From assembly GCA_021826965.1 (NCBI GenBank), contig JAKAYA010000016.1, positions 1 through 40,407 of the forward strand: a stretch of DNA of 40,407 bases, written 5' to 3'. A model generated the notes under the pieces. The model had not been told where the DNA came from, ran no database searches, and was given only the letters and a program-made list of their open reading frames with translations. Below, piece after piece: positions 22,522-30,415 of this stretch (position 1 is its first letter; each line of letters opens with the position of its first letter). The position numbers were made by a program, and so were the translations under genes. Source of the DNA: Nitrospirota bacterium. GTDB lineage: Bacteria; Nitrospirota; Leptospirillia; Leptospirillales; Leptospirillaceae.

Positions 22522-23472
22522 ATGAAGACTTACGAAGCTTTGGTCCGGACGGATACCGACCCTGAACTCTCGGGGCTTGTCGAACGAATCCGGCTTTTGA
22601 AGGAAAGACATCACGCGATTATTCTGGCGCATAACTATCAGATCGGAGAAGTTCAGGATGTGGCGGATCTGATTGGAGACTCCCTGGAGCTGGCCCGTTA
22701 CGCCGCTTCCACGGAGGCCGACGTCATTGTTTTCTGCGGCGTTCATTTCATGGCGGAAACGGCCAAGATCCTGAACCCTTCCCGAAAAGTGCTCGTTCCG
22801 GACCTGAAAGCCGGTTGTCCAATGTCCGACATGATCACGCCGGAAGAGGTCGACCGACTCCGTCGGGAAAACCCCGGTGCGGTCGTCGTGACTTATGTCA
22901 ACTCTCCGGCTTCGGTCAAGGCGAAAAGCGACATATGCTGCACGTCGGCAAACGCTGTCCGGATTGTTTCCTCGATCCCGGAGGATAAACCGGTCATTTT
23001 TATCCCGGATCAGTTTCTCGGAGATTTTGTCCAGCGCGCAACCGGCCGAAAGCTCGTGCTCTTTGAAGGGTTTTGTCCGACGCACATGCGGATCATGGCC
23101 ACAGATATCGATCGGGCCCGGGAAGAGCATCCGGAAGCTTTTGTCATCGCTCATCCGGAATGTCAGCCGGAGGTTGCAAGAAAAGCCGATGTCGTGTCGA
23201 GCACCAGCCGCATGGCGACCGCTGTTCGGGAGAACCCTGCCCGGAAGGTTGTTGTGGGAACAGAGCTTGGTATGATTTACCGTCTTCAGAAGGAAAATCC
23301 TGACAAGGAGTTCATTCCGGCCTGCACGTCCTGCGACTGTGCCAACATGAAAGTCAATTCGCTTGAAAAAATCCTGTGGGCTCTCGAAGATATGGCACCG
23401 GAAATCGAATTGCCGGAAACGATCCTTCACAACGCCAGGAAAGCCTTGGACCGGATGATCGAGATGTCTTGA
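22522..23472 (+). CDS. nadA: Quinolinate synthase
   Basis: NadA condenses iminoaspartate with dihydroxyacetone phosphate to quinolinate, the first committed step to NAD. The 4Fe-4S cluster cysteines are expected in AGCPMSD, in SDICCTSANAV and in the late CTSCDCANMK motif. Substrate-binding motifs include LAHNYQ near the amino end, GVHFMAETAK and HPECQPEV. The ATG at 22522 has GGAGG eight bases upstream; a TTG at 22501 would add seven residues and overlap asd. Its last codon overlaps the next gene's ATG (TGATG). nadB and nadC are not seen nearby. Confidence 0.95.
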   Translation: MKTYEALVRTDTDPELSGLVERIRLLKERHHAIILAHNYQIGEVQDVADLIGDSLELARYAASTEADVIVFCGVHFMAETAKILNPSRKVLVPDLKAGCPMSDMITPEEVDRLRRENPGAVVVTYVNSPASVKAKSDICCTSANAVRIVSSIPEDKPVIFIPDQFLGDFVQRATGRKLVLFEGFCPTHMRIMATDIDRAREEHPEAFVIAHPECQPEVARKADVVSSTSRMATAVRENPARKVVVGTELGMIYRLQKENPDKEFIPACTSCDCANMKVNSLEKILWALEDMAPEIELPETILHNARKALDRMIEMS

Positions 23473-23708
23473 TGTCGCGCCTGTTTTTCGTTCTGGGGAT
23501 CGTCTGTTTTCTGTTGGCAGGGATATTCTTTTTCGTGGAGAAGGGAGCGGGGCGGGGGATTTTTTCTGTTCTGGGGCATCTTCCCGGGGATATCGTCGTG
23601 GAGCGTCCGGGGTTCAGATTCTATTTCCCTCTTATGACAGGTCTCCTCCTGAGCGTTCTTCTGTCGCTTTTGTTCTACCTCGTCTCCCGATTTTTCGGGA
23701 AGCCCTGA
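23472..23708 (+). CDS. Small DUF2905-family membrane protein
   Basis: A 78-residue protein with two transmembrane segments, at about residues 3-22 and 53-74. Between them it has the family hallmark GHLPGDIVVERPGFRFYFPL. The family function is unknown. The ATG overlaps the nadA stop by one base (TGATG), so it ends the long ilv-to-nad run and is likely translationally coupled to nadA. Its 3' end overlaps the convergent gene on the minus strand by 34 bases. Confidence 0.85.
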   Translation: MSRLFFVLGIVCFLLAGIFFFVEKGAGRGIFSVLGHLPGDIVVERPGFRFYFPLMTGLLLSVLLSLLFYLVSRFFGKP

Positions 23709-24169
23709 TCTTCCGGGACACCGCAACCCGGCGAAATTTCGCCGGATTCCAGTTCTTCGACCAGAGCCTTGACTGATGCCAGCAGTTCCGGATGTGATGA
23801 AGCGTTGTTCCGGATCGCCCCGAGGATGTTCTCCATCCGTGCCAGCACCTGTATTCTCCGGTCGTCTTCGGCCAGCTGGTCCAGTCTTCGGTAGAAGTCC
23901 GGAAACAGGGGTTCGATCTTTTGGCGGACGCTCTCCAGAACCGGGAGAAGTTGCGCGGGTTGCAAAGACATATCTCCGACGACGGAAAACAGTCCGTGTT
24001 CGAACAGGAGGATTGTCAGGCGGGATTGATCGGGCAGCGTAAGAGAAAGTGTTTCCTGCAGGATTTTTCCCTTTGCCTGATCAGGGGATACAAGACCTGG
24101 ACATGTCCTGGCGTGTTCGTTTTTTTCCCGGTTGATTTTCCATTTTTGTTCGACGTACACAGGAACCAC
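23675..24169 (-). CDS. Hypothetical protein, convergent with the DUF2905 gene
   Basis: About 164 residues, not recognised. It has no signal peptide or membrane segment. The middle part (TLPDQSRLTILLFEHGLFSV) looks like a folded beta region and the second half (from about residue 75) like long helices rich in Arg, Leu and Glu, for example RRLDQLAEDDRRIQVLARME. Start codons are uncertain: GTG at 24169 and GTG at 24160 both lie just after AAAGGCGG. The two genes converge and overlap by 34 bases, so transcripts would be antisense to each other there. A terminator of the upstream minus-strand gene lies right before it. Confidence 0.6.
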   Translation of the reverse strand: MVPVYVEQKWKINREKNEHARTCPGLVSPDQAKGKILQETLSLTLPDQSRLTILLFEHGLFSVVGDMSLQPAQLLPVLESVRQKIEPLFPDFYRRLDQLAEDDRRIQVLARMENILGAIRNNASSHPELLASVKALVEELESGEISPGCGVPEDQGFPKNRETR

Positions 24170-24179
24170 CGCCTTTGAT

Positions 24180-24215
24180 CATGAAAAAACCCGCCACATA
24201 GCGGGTTTTTTCATG
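24180..24215 (-). terminator. Strong bidirectional-looking terminator
   Basis: A perfect 15-base stem (CATGAAAAAACCCGC and its complement) around the loop CACATA. It has a T-run on one side and an A-run on the other, so it would work on either strand. It follows the minus-strand gene at 24242-24823 and mainly serves that gene. Confidence 0.88.
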
Positions 24216-24241
24216 CAACCACCTCTCCAAACTTTAAACAA

Positions 24242-24823
24242 TCAAAAGCCCTTGGAGTTTTTCCGCATCTTGATCAGAAACTCGGTCAGTTTCTCGAACT
24301 TTTCCGGACCGGTATCCCGGATGGACAAGTTGGCGTCTTCATGACCGGCAAAGGAGCAGAACGCCAAGGTATAGCAGGAGGTACCGCCCCGAATGATCTT
24401 GAGAGCCAGGTTGGCCTGATGACAATGAACTCCTACGAACAGACAGACATCAATCCTGTTGTGCCAGATGGTGAGATTCGGATGGTTGGGATTGATTTCG
24501 GTTTCCGGGTCGATCTTGGGGTATTTTGGACGATAGTCGGACATCGGGATGATCTTGATCCCGCCTTCGACGGAGGCTTTCTTGATGGCCTTGGCCATCT
24601 TGGCCGATTTTTCATTCCACTTCCAAAGGACCTGGGGACCGGGGAAGAATGTGGGAACCTTGGCCGAAGAAAGCTTCAGGGCGGCGGCTTCGATCGCTTC
24701 GTCTTCGGAGACGATACGGCCTTCGATGTGACCCTGGCCCGGATCCGGCAGGGTGATACCCATCAGGGCAGCGGCTGGCGGGAGGAAGGCTTCGGGACCG
24801 GCAAGAACACGATACTGGGACAC
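24242..24823 (-). CDS. CO dehydrogenase beta-subunit-family protein, possible ferredoxin-oxidoreductase accessory (epsilon-like) subunit
   Basis: A protein of about 193 residues. From memory it resembles the small protein that databases call carbon monoxide dehydrogenase beta subunit family and that occurs with pyruvate or 2-oxoglutarate:ferredoxin oxidoreductases in Aquificota and Nitrospirota. Recognisable stretches are PPAAALMGITLPDPGQGHIE, NPNHPNLTIWHNRIDVCLFV and GGTSCYTLAFCSFAGHED. Its cysteines are not arranged as a clear cluster motif. The GTG at 24823 follows AAGGAG five bases upstream and is the best start; the frame extends 27 codons further without family resemblance. No oxidoreductase subunits are adjacent, so the role is inferred. 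A terminator follows. Confidence 0.6.
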   Translation of the reverse strand: MSQYRVLAGPEAFLPPAAALMGITLPDPGQGHIEGRIVSEDEAIEAAALKLSSAKVPTFFPGPQVLWKWNEKSAKMAKAIKKASVEGGIKIIPMSDYRPKYPKIDPETEINPNHPNLTIWHNRIDVCLFVGVHCHQANLALKIIRGGTSCYTLAFCSFAGHEDANLSIRDTGPEKFEKLTEFLIKMRKNSKGF

Positions 24824-25075
24824 AGTCACTCCTTGTTCGTTATAATGAGAAATCCGGCTTTCCGCCGGCATATTCCAGATGTTTTCTCTTGAGATGCCGA
24901 TCAACGGAAAATTTCCGGAACGGGACGGCCAAGAATATCTGATCGAATCAATTCCGTGGGAATTCTCATTTTAATGGGCCTATTCCCTGATTGTCAAACC
25001 GGGACCCCGAAGCACAATCCGCATTCGTGGAGAATCTTTTTGGCATCGTGTTTTTTCCGGAAGGAGGTGACAGTT

Positions 25076-25516
25076 ATGAAGATCCGGTTTCTGGATCATG
25101 TCGCGATCCCCGTTTCGGACCTGAAACGGTCAATTCGGTGGTACGAGGAAATCCTGGGACTCGAAAGACGATACGAGCGCGAATGGGGAGACTATCCCGC
25201 CATGCTTTGCGCGGGTGAAACCTGTGTGGCGCTCATTTACCCTCCGAACGATTCCCCAAATCCCGGAGAGGGACCGGAAATCGACCGGGTTCCCGACCGT
25301 CACGTTGCGTTCAATACCGATCTGGAGGGATTTCACGAAGCAGTACGGGAGATTCGGATGAAAGGCATTCCTTTTACATATGACGACCATGGAATCAGCC
25401 TTTCGATCTATTTCTTCGATCCCGACAACCACTGGATCGAAATCACGACGTTCGATCTTCCCGCCGGAAGAAAAGCGGGTGAACCGGAAACACGGGTGAC
25501 GGGAGAGGAATCCTAG
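25076..25516 (+). CDS. VOC-family (glyoxalase/bleomycin-resistance fold) protein
   Basis: A 146-residue single-domain vicinal-oxygen-chelate protein. It opens MKIRFLDHVAIPVSDLKRSI, followed by WYEEILGLERR. The probable metal ligands are His8 in DHVAIPV, a His in DRHVAFNT and the Glu in NHWIEITTFD. The substrate is unknown; related proteins are glyoxalase I, dioxygenases and thiol transferases. The ribosome-binding site AAGGAGGTGA is a near-perfect match to the anti-Shine-Dalgarno sequence, which fixes the ATG at 25076 over longer upstream starts. It stands alone on the plus strand, and its stop codon interlocks with that of the convergent neighbour. Confidence 0.85.
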   Translation: MKIRFLDHVAIPVSDLKRSIRWYEEILGLERRYEREWGDYPAMLCAGETCVALIYPPNDSPNPGEGPEIDRVPDRHVAFNTDLEGFHEAVREIRMKGIPFTYDDHGISLSIYFFDPDNHWIEITTFDLPAGRKAGEPETRVTGEES

Positions 25517-26562
25517 CGAGCCTCCTTGATCCGGAATCCGGGTCTGGGGTTGTCGTCCGGGCGGGAACGTGGTTGATAGGCGCCTGCCAGAAAGCCGGCG
25601 AACGAAAGGAGCGTCAAACCGGAAAACAGGGACCAGGGAAAGAGGGGAGAGACCGGACGGGCTCTCAGGAGCCAGGAGATTCGTCGGATCTGCCCTTTTC
25701 GGGAAGTCCATAACGTCAGGAAATACCGGCCGTCGTCCGGAAGAAGGAAGAAAGAGGAAGCGACCGCCAGATCCTTCACGGGCCCTTCGAAGAAGGTGAG
25801 GGACCGGCCGTAATCCGTCCAGCTGTCCATGTTGTGGGTGATTTTCAGAAGGCCACCGCCGTTTTCGGCGGGAGGAACGATGGGTGCTGGCGTGGGGTCG
25901 GGCCGGCCTTCGGATTCATGGAGGACAGGAGAAGAAGGTTTCTGGTCGAGGGGAGGATGTTCCCGAGGGGGAAGACTCGCCAGCCCCAGGGACAGGCAGA
26001 CGAGGGCAATGATCAGGGTGCGATGGACTGGAGCGGAAGACAGCCGATCCGGCAGCAGCGACCGGACGACGGGCGAGACCGTGCGTCCGGAAAAAAAGGA
26101 GAGAACGAGAATGGCCACCAGCAGAAACACGTCGTTCCGGTAAAGAGAAACGGGGGCGATCACCGTGAGGGACAGACTCTGAAGCCTTTTTCCCGTTTTC
26201 CGGCCGGTGATTTCCACCCGGTATTTTCCCGCGTCCCAGAGAGACATACGGACGCAGACGCCGCAGTCGGTCACCTGGACCGGAAGGTTCAGGACGAAAG
26301 ATCCGGGGGAGTAATAGGCCGTACTGAAAAAGGCGTTCCGGATTTTTTCGACTTCGATCCGGACGACGTCTCCGTTCCGAACGCCCTTGAGGTCTGACAG
26401 GGGGACACGGAGATCGAACGGGCGCTGGAGTCGGGGTGTCCCGGGAGAAAAGTTCTTTCCTGGCAAAAACGTTTCCCGGTAATAATGAACAGACAGGGCC
26501 AGGGTCCCGAGAATGAAGAGGGACAGAACGAATGGTCCGAAGATCAAACTCCGTGATTTCAC
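25513..26562 (-). CDS. Hypothetical membrane-anchored envelope protein
   Basis: Not recognised as a known family. About 349 residues from the GTG at 26562, which is preceded by GGAGG six bases upstream; a longer frame to 26616 is less likely. Hydrophobic segments: one near the amino end (FGPFVLSLFILGTLALSV), a pair in the middle (NDVFLLVAILVLSFFS and TLIIALVCLSLGLASL), and one near the carboxy end (SLFSGLTLLSFAGFLAGAY). A proline-rich linker follows the middle pair. Between the first and second segments lies a probable beta-rich extracytoplasmic domain with a CGVC pair. It ends the minus-strand operon that begins with a TPR lipoprotein and an outer-membrane protein, so a role in the envelope is inferred. 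Confidence 0.7.
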   Translation of the reverse strand: MKSRSLIFGPFVLSLFILGTLALSVHYYRETFLPGKNFSPGTPRLQRPFDLRVPLSDLKGVRNGDVVRIEVEKIRNAFFSTAYYSPGSFVLNLPVQVTDCGVCVRMSLWDAGKYRVEITGRKTGKRLQSLSLTVIAPVSLYRNDVFLLVAILVLSFFSGRTVSPVVRSLLPDRLSSAPVHRTLIIALVCLSLGLASLPPREHPPLDQKPSSPVLHESEGRPDPTPAPIVPPAENGGGLLKITHNMDSWTDYGRSLTFFEGPVKDLAVASSFFLLPDDGRYFLTLWTSRKGQIRRISWLLRARPVSPLFPWSLFSGLTLLSFAGFLAGAYQPRSRPDDNPRPGFRIKEAR

Positions 26563-26605
26563 GAAAAACCTCCGGTTGTGGGTGGTAGGTTGGTCCTTCC
26601 GTTCC

Positions 26606-27706
26606 TTATTCCCCACGGTATCCGAAGGGACCGTTATAGTAAATGGTGACGGTTCCCATGGGCGTATAGGTCTGGGGGTAGTTGGACTGGTAGACGGGAA
26701 GGGCGACTCCCGCTCCCCACGTGACGGTGACCGGTCCTTCGTAGGGCCATGTCACCTCGATCTCCGGGGCCAGCCAGAAATAGGACCAGGCAGGGGCGTT
26801 TGCCGCGCCGAACAGCAGACTTTGTCCGCTCTGGGATTCTCCGAAGAACTCCAGCAGATAGCCCGCGCCCCATTGGGTGTTGAGAACGTGTTCGAGGGCG
26901 CCGGCATAGTAGAGAAGATTGCCGTTGACGACAGACTGGGGGGCCTGGGTGACGGTCAGGCCGTTGTTGAAGGTGAAGCCGGAGCCGACCTGGGTCGGGT
27001 TTTCGAGGATGTCCCCTACCTGTAGATAGAACATGAAGGGTTTGAAATGCTTGCGCAGGATCAGGTAGACGGCTTCGTTGAATGTCCCGTCTCCGGTCTG
27101 GTCGACGCCGTAGAGCTGAGGGTTCAGGTTCAGGAAGTGACCGGTCGGAAGAGTGAACTGGTATTCGACCGTCAGGGCGGGACGGGCCCAGAAATGGTAG
27201 ACGTCCGCATCGGACGTCAGCTGGTTCTTGATCCAGATCAGGGTGTCCCCCATGCCGAACGCATTGATGGTCTGTCCGATCGGGGTGGTGGGGTACGTTC
27301 CCTGGTTGACGACGAACGGAACGGAGAGATCGAATTCCCAGTTCTGGATGAGTCCGACGGACAGGCGTTCCGGCATGGACAGGGAGGAAAAGCCGATGCC
27401 GGGCTGGAGGTAATCGAACCAGTAAGGTTCCAGAAAGAAGGACCCCACCGGTTCGACTTCGGCGGTTCCGGTAAAGAATGGACCGCTGGTGTTCGGCCCC
27501 CAGGGAAGATAGGCCGGTTCCAGGGGAAGCAGATCCGGAACCATGTCATGGTTTTCGTCTTGTTCGAAGGCCGAAGGCGGTGTCAGGTCCTGTGGCGGAT
27601 CGTCCGCAAGGGCCTGTCTGCCCGAAAACAGGCCCATCAGGGTCAAGATTGCCAGAAGGAAGAGGATGATCCTGAAAGACCCTTTTCTATTCATGAACTG
27701 TTTCAT
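26606..27706 (-). CDS. Outer-membrane beta-barrel protein (transporter/porin-like)
   Basis: A 366-residue protein with a signal peptide (FRIILFLLAILTLMGLF, predicted cleavage after GRQALA). The mature part alternates aromatic and small residues in short beta-strands, as in outer-membrane barrels, with motifs such as MPERLSVGLIQNWEFDLSVP and ARPALTVEYQFTLPTG, and an aromatic carboxy-terminal strand. It resembles, in layout, the protein encoded at 34375-35601. The substrate is unknown. The start lies in the 3' end of the upstream TPR lipoprotein gene (about 20 bases of overlap); the ATG at 27694 is a possible alternative. The anchored membrane protein follows after 43 bases. Confidence 0.78.
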   Translation of the reverse strand: MKQFMNRKGSFRIILFLLAILTLMGLFSGRQALADDPPQDLTPPSAFEQDENHDMVPDLLPLEPAYLPWGPNTSGPFFTGTAEVEPVGSFFLEPYWFDYLQPGIGFSSLSMPERLSVGLIQNWEFDLSVPFVVNQGTYPTTPIGQTINAFGMGDTLIWIKNQLTSDADVYHFWARPALTVEYQFTLPTGHFLNLNPQLYGVDQTGDGTFNEAVYLILRKHFKPFMFYLQVGDILENPTQVGSGFTFNNGLTVTQAPQSVVNGNLLYYAGALEHVLNTQWGAGYLLEFFGESQSGQSLLFGAANAPAWSYFWLAPEIEVTWPYEGPVTVTWGAGVALPVYQSNYPQTYTPMGTVTIYYNGPFGYRGE

Positions 27707-28220
27707 TCTTGAGTCCGGAGAGGTAAACGCGCGCCAGAGGATCCCGGGGTCTGTCCGAGAGAATGGCGTACAGCAAAAGACGCGCTTCTTCCTGACGGCC
27801 GGTTCTCAGGTCGGCGATGGCGAAGAGGAGGCGAAATCCTTTGGGCCACGGGCGAACAGCTTCCAGGGACAGGAGGATTGTCCGGGCTTTTTCGTTCTCC
27901 TGACGCGCAAGACAGAGTCGTGCACGGTTCTCGAGAAGAAATGTATTGCCCGGATGGAGCGCGAGCCCCTGGGCGAGATCTCCGTCGGCCTGGCGATAGT
28001 GTCCGGTTTTGAAGTCGAGATAGGCCAGGTTGTTCCAGACGGAGACGTTGCGGGGATGGAGCCGAATCTCGCGGGAGAGGTCCTGCCGGGCTTTTTTCAG
28101 GTCTCCTGCATGAATGTCTTTGAGATAAAGACGGTTCAAGCTTTCTGGTGAGTTTGAATTTTCTGTGATGGAAGCGCACCCCAGGGTGAGCAAGGGGAAA
28201 ATGGCGACCACTGCCCGCAT
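27687..28220 (-). CDS. TPR lipoprotein, first gene of an envelope operon
   Basis: With the ATG at 28220 the product begins MRAVVAIFPLLTLGCAS, a short lipoprotein signal with lipobox LTLGC, giving 177 residues. The rest has tetratricopeptide helical pairs: DLSREIRLHPRNVSVWNNLA, then GHYRQADGDLAQGLALHPGN and ARLCLARQENEKARTILLSL. Such proteins scaffold envelope complexes. The frame is open upstream to 28523, but that extension is arginine- and proline-rich and would bury the lipoprotein signal. No strong ribosome-binding site is seen before 28220. Its end overlaps the start of the outer-membrane protein gene, which supports a coupled operon. Confidence 0.7.
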   Translation of the reverse strand: MRAVVAIFPLLTLGCASITENSNSPESLNRLYLKDIHAGDLKKARQDLSREIRLHPRNVSVWNNLAYLDFKTGHYRQADGDLAQGLALHPGNTFLLENRARLCLARQENEKARTILLSLEAVRPWPKGFRLLFAIADLRTGRQEEARLLLYAILSDRPRDPLARVYLSGLKNETVHE

Positions 28221-28815
28221 CAGAGTACTGCCACAGGCAACTGTCCGGATCCTGTTTCCATTCCTTCTGAAACGAAGTTCTGCCCAAGCGGGTCCAGGGG
28301 CAGGACTCGCCGTGAGAGAGCGGACCCGATATTGTTTTGGGATCGGTCTCGAAAAAGGAACCGTTTGAGCAAGAACTCCGGCCTGGGTCAGAATCTCGTT
28401 TGCAATATGAAGCAGGATCCGGATCCTGTGCAGAAGGAAAAAGGTCATGGACCGGGCAATTATAAGCATGGGACAGTCCTTCCGTGTTTTGACAGTGTTC
28501 CATTGCCCGAAAATCAGTCGCAAAAAAGCCCATCACGAGCATTGCAACAGTGTCTTTCGAGCGATTCGTTCATGTTGTCAATGGAAAACAGCGGACAGGA
28601 CATACATAAGGAAGGATAAATCAGGGGAAAGGGTCAGATCTTAGTTGAGCGCTTTCTCCTCCTTTCCTGTCCGCATGCGACTAGGGTCGCCGTCCATGAG
28701 ACCTCCAAAATGGGGTTGATCAATCGCACGCCTGATAGATTGGCATGTGTTTAAGAATCATACTTATACTATAGAGTCAAAGCTCAGAAACATTATTCAA
28801 ACTTTTCGAATTTGT
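28221..28815. other. Intergenic region without a supported gene
   Basis: About 600 bases between the TPR lipoprotein start and the IS21-like remnant. Several open frames exist on both strands but have poor protein character and no ribosome-binding sites. An AT-rich patch at about 28750-28805 contains TATACTATAG and could hold a promoter. On the minus strand a TATAAT at 28459-28464 could be the -10 of the envelope operon, but no good -35 accompanies it. Confidence 0.4.
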
Positions 28816-29400
28816 CAAGAGAGACAGGCACGGTCATGTAAAAGTCCGGAGTAGCATCCTGTACTTGTTAAGAAGGATGGGCTGGCTTTTTTTCCGTCAT
28901 TGCGAATCAACCTTTTCGCATGAACTCTCTCATTCGATACGCCGATTGATTTCCAGAACATCGGAGTGCCCTGTCTCGTTCCGTAGTGTCAGCAAAAAGG
29001 ATCTCTGTCACTCAACAGGAAAAACCTGTCCCCCGGGGATCCGAAAAACATTCGTCCCCTCTCTCAACCTAAGGTGAAAAGCTTTCAGTGATCAGCAATA
29101 CAAGACTGGAGGTGCCCCATGATCACAAGAGGGGACTGGCTCATGATACTGCAGAGGATTCGGGACGGAAAATGGCTGAAAGACATCGCCAGGGAGCTGG
29201 GCGTGCATCCCCGGCAGGTGTTGCGGCTGGCAGCGGGAGCGACGCTCCGGTTCGAGTCCGACCCGAAGCGAGATCTGGAGCCAGGTAGGAAAGCCGCCGG
29301 GAAAGGTGCATTTCTCCGTCAACACCCTGGGATTTTCCCGGATGATTCACTTCTGGGGGGCGAACGCGGAGGATGTGGGTCACGCTTGCGAGGGGATCAC
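28816..29400 (+). mobile_element. Decayed IS21-family element (left part)
   Basis: The right part is a broken istA (29119-29400). The stretch before it, from about 28816, holds no gene and fits the long non-coding lead of IS21-type elements; the exact left end is uncertain. The element ends abruptly where the antisense hsp20 pseudogene begins. No istB is seen. Confidence 0.4.
29119..29400 (+). pseudogene. istA transposase remnant (IS21 family), frameshifted and internally deleted
   Basis: The ATG at 29119 follows GGAGGT. The first frame reads MITRGDWLMILQRIRDGKWL then KDIARELGVHPRQVLRLAAG, the helix-turn-helix start of IS21 transposases. The frame then shifts, and the next frame continues as GSDAPVRVRPEARSGAR. 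Near 29273 the sequence jumps in yet another frame to WSQVGKPPGKVHFSVNTLGF and FSRMIHFWGANAED, which belongs to the integrase core just after its first catalytic Asp. A long internal segment is therefore missing, including that Asp. The remnant ends near 29400, where the hsp20 pseudogene starts on the other strand. It cannot make an active transposase. Confidence 0.75.
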
Positions 29401-29690
29401 CGGACCTGCGGGTTTCCGGGAGGGTGTACAAATTCCTTCTTTCGCTCCCCCGAGATCGTGAGGCAATCATCTTCGATCGAAACCCTGGTGTCTTCTTTCC
29501 TGACCTGGGGCAATTCTGCCGTTACCAGATACGCGCGGTCGTTTTCGGCGACATTGACAGTGGGAGCCCCGATCATCGTCATCGGTTGACGCTCTTCCGA
29601 CGGGAGCTCCCGGCTCATCCGGCTAAATCACGGCGCCATTCGGCGATTGAAGTCTTCAAGTTCCTTGAGAGGGTTCCATTTGAAAAGCAC
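29397..29690 (-). pseudogene. hsp20 small heat-shock protein pseudogene
   Basis: Reading from a GTG at 29690 the frame gives LFKWNPLKELEDFNRRMAP, then a TGA stop at 29628-29630, and then in the same frame FSRMSRELPSEERQPMTM. The part that follows carries PTVNVAENDRAYLVTAELPQ and VSIEDDCLTISGERKKE. This is the amino-terminal arm and first half of the alpha-crystallin domain of an Hsp20 chaperone, which holds unfolded proteins during stress. The gene is broken twice: by the in-frame stop, and by loss of the carboxy-terminal half where the IS21 remnant begins. A restart at the ATG at 29618 could give a 73-residue fragment without the full domain. Confidence 0.8.
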
Positions 29691-29914
29691 TCATCGCACA
29701 TCTTCTTTCGTGATTATCGGGCGAGTTGTCCGCCTCCGGACGGCACGGGTCGGGTCGAAATACAGGGAACGGGCTGTGTATCCTTGCCGACGCCCGTCAT
29801 GACAAGGAGATTCCCCCACTGAAGACGTCGATTTCGAGTCCTGCCGAAAGTAGTATGGCCGGAAAAGCCATCGTCAAAACCATTGTTCTTGAGAAATCGA
29901 AGATCCTTATTTTC

Positions 29915-30388
29915 TTACCGGAGCGCCAATGTCCGGTGATGTTCGCAACACGCCTTGAAGACCGGCATCAGATCGTTGAACGAGAGCTCGGGCTTTTTCC
30001 GGGAGGTTCCCGCTTCGGCGGCAGAGACCAGATCCCCGAAGGAGATGATGCCCTTCAGAGACCCGGAACTGTCCACGACCGGAAGACGACGGACCTTGTG
30101 CTTGGCCATGATCCGGATCGCATCGTCCACATCGTCTCCGATGTGGCAGGTCGCAAGCGGGCGATCCTGTGTCACATCGCCCGCCCTGAGCGCCCACAAT
30201 TCCTTATGGTTCAGCACCGAAGACATGGCGATGTCCCGGTCCGTCACGATCCCGGTCGGATATCCCCGGTCGTCCGTGACCAGGATATCTCCGCAGTCCG
30301 CATCCCACATCATTTGAGCCACCCGGTCCAGAATGGTATCGGGAGCACAGGTTCTGACCTCGTCCGTCATGATGTCTTTGACTTTCAT
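29915..30388 (-). CDS. CBS-domain protein
   Basis: A 157-residue protein made of two CBS domains in tandem: MKVKDIMTDEVRTCAPDTIL to about residue 58, and DVTQDRPLATCHIGDDVDDA to about residue 125 (with KHKVRRLPVVDSSGSLKGII). Such pairs bind adenine nucleotides and usually act as energy or ligand sensors. The tail, about 30 residues, has FNDLMPVFKACCEHHRTLAL. No effector domain is fused, so the target is unknown. The ATG follows AAGGAGG. It lies 28 bases after the hypothetical gene at 30416-31039, most likely in one operon. Confidence 0.9.
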   Translation of the reverse strand: MKVKDIMTDEVRTCAPDTILDRVAQMMWDADCGDILVTDDRGYPTGIVTDRDIAMSSVLNHKELWALRAGDVTQDRPLATCHIGDDVDDAIRIMAKHKVRRLPVVDSSGSLKGIISFGDLVSAAEAGTSRKKPELSFNDLMPVFKACCEHHRTLALR

Positions 30389-30415
30389 GAATTTCCTCCT
30401 TCATCCCGGATTGGT

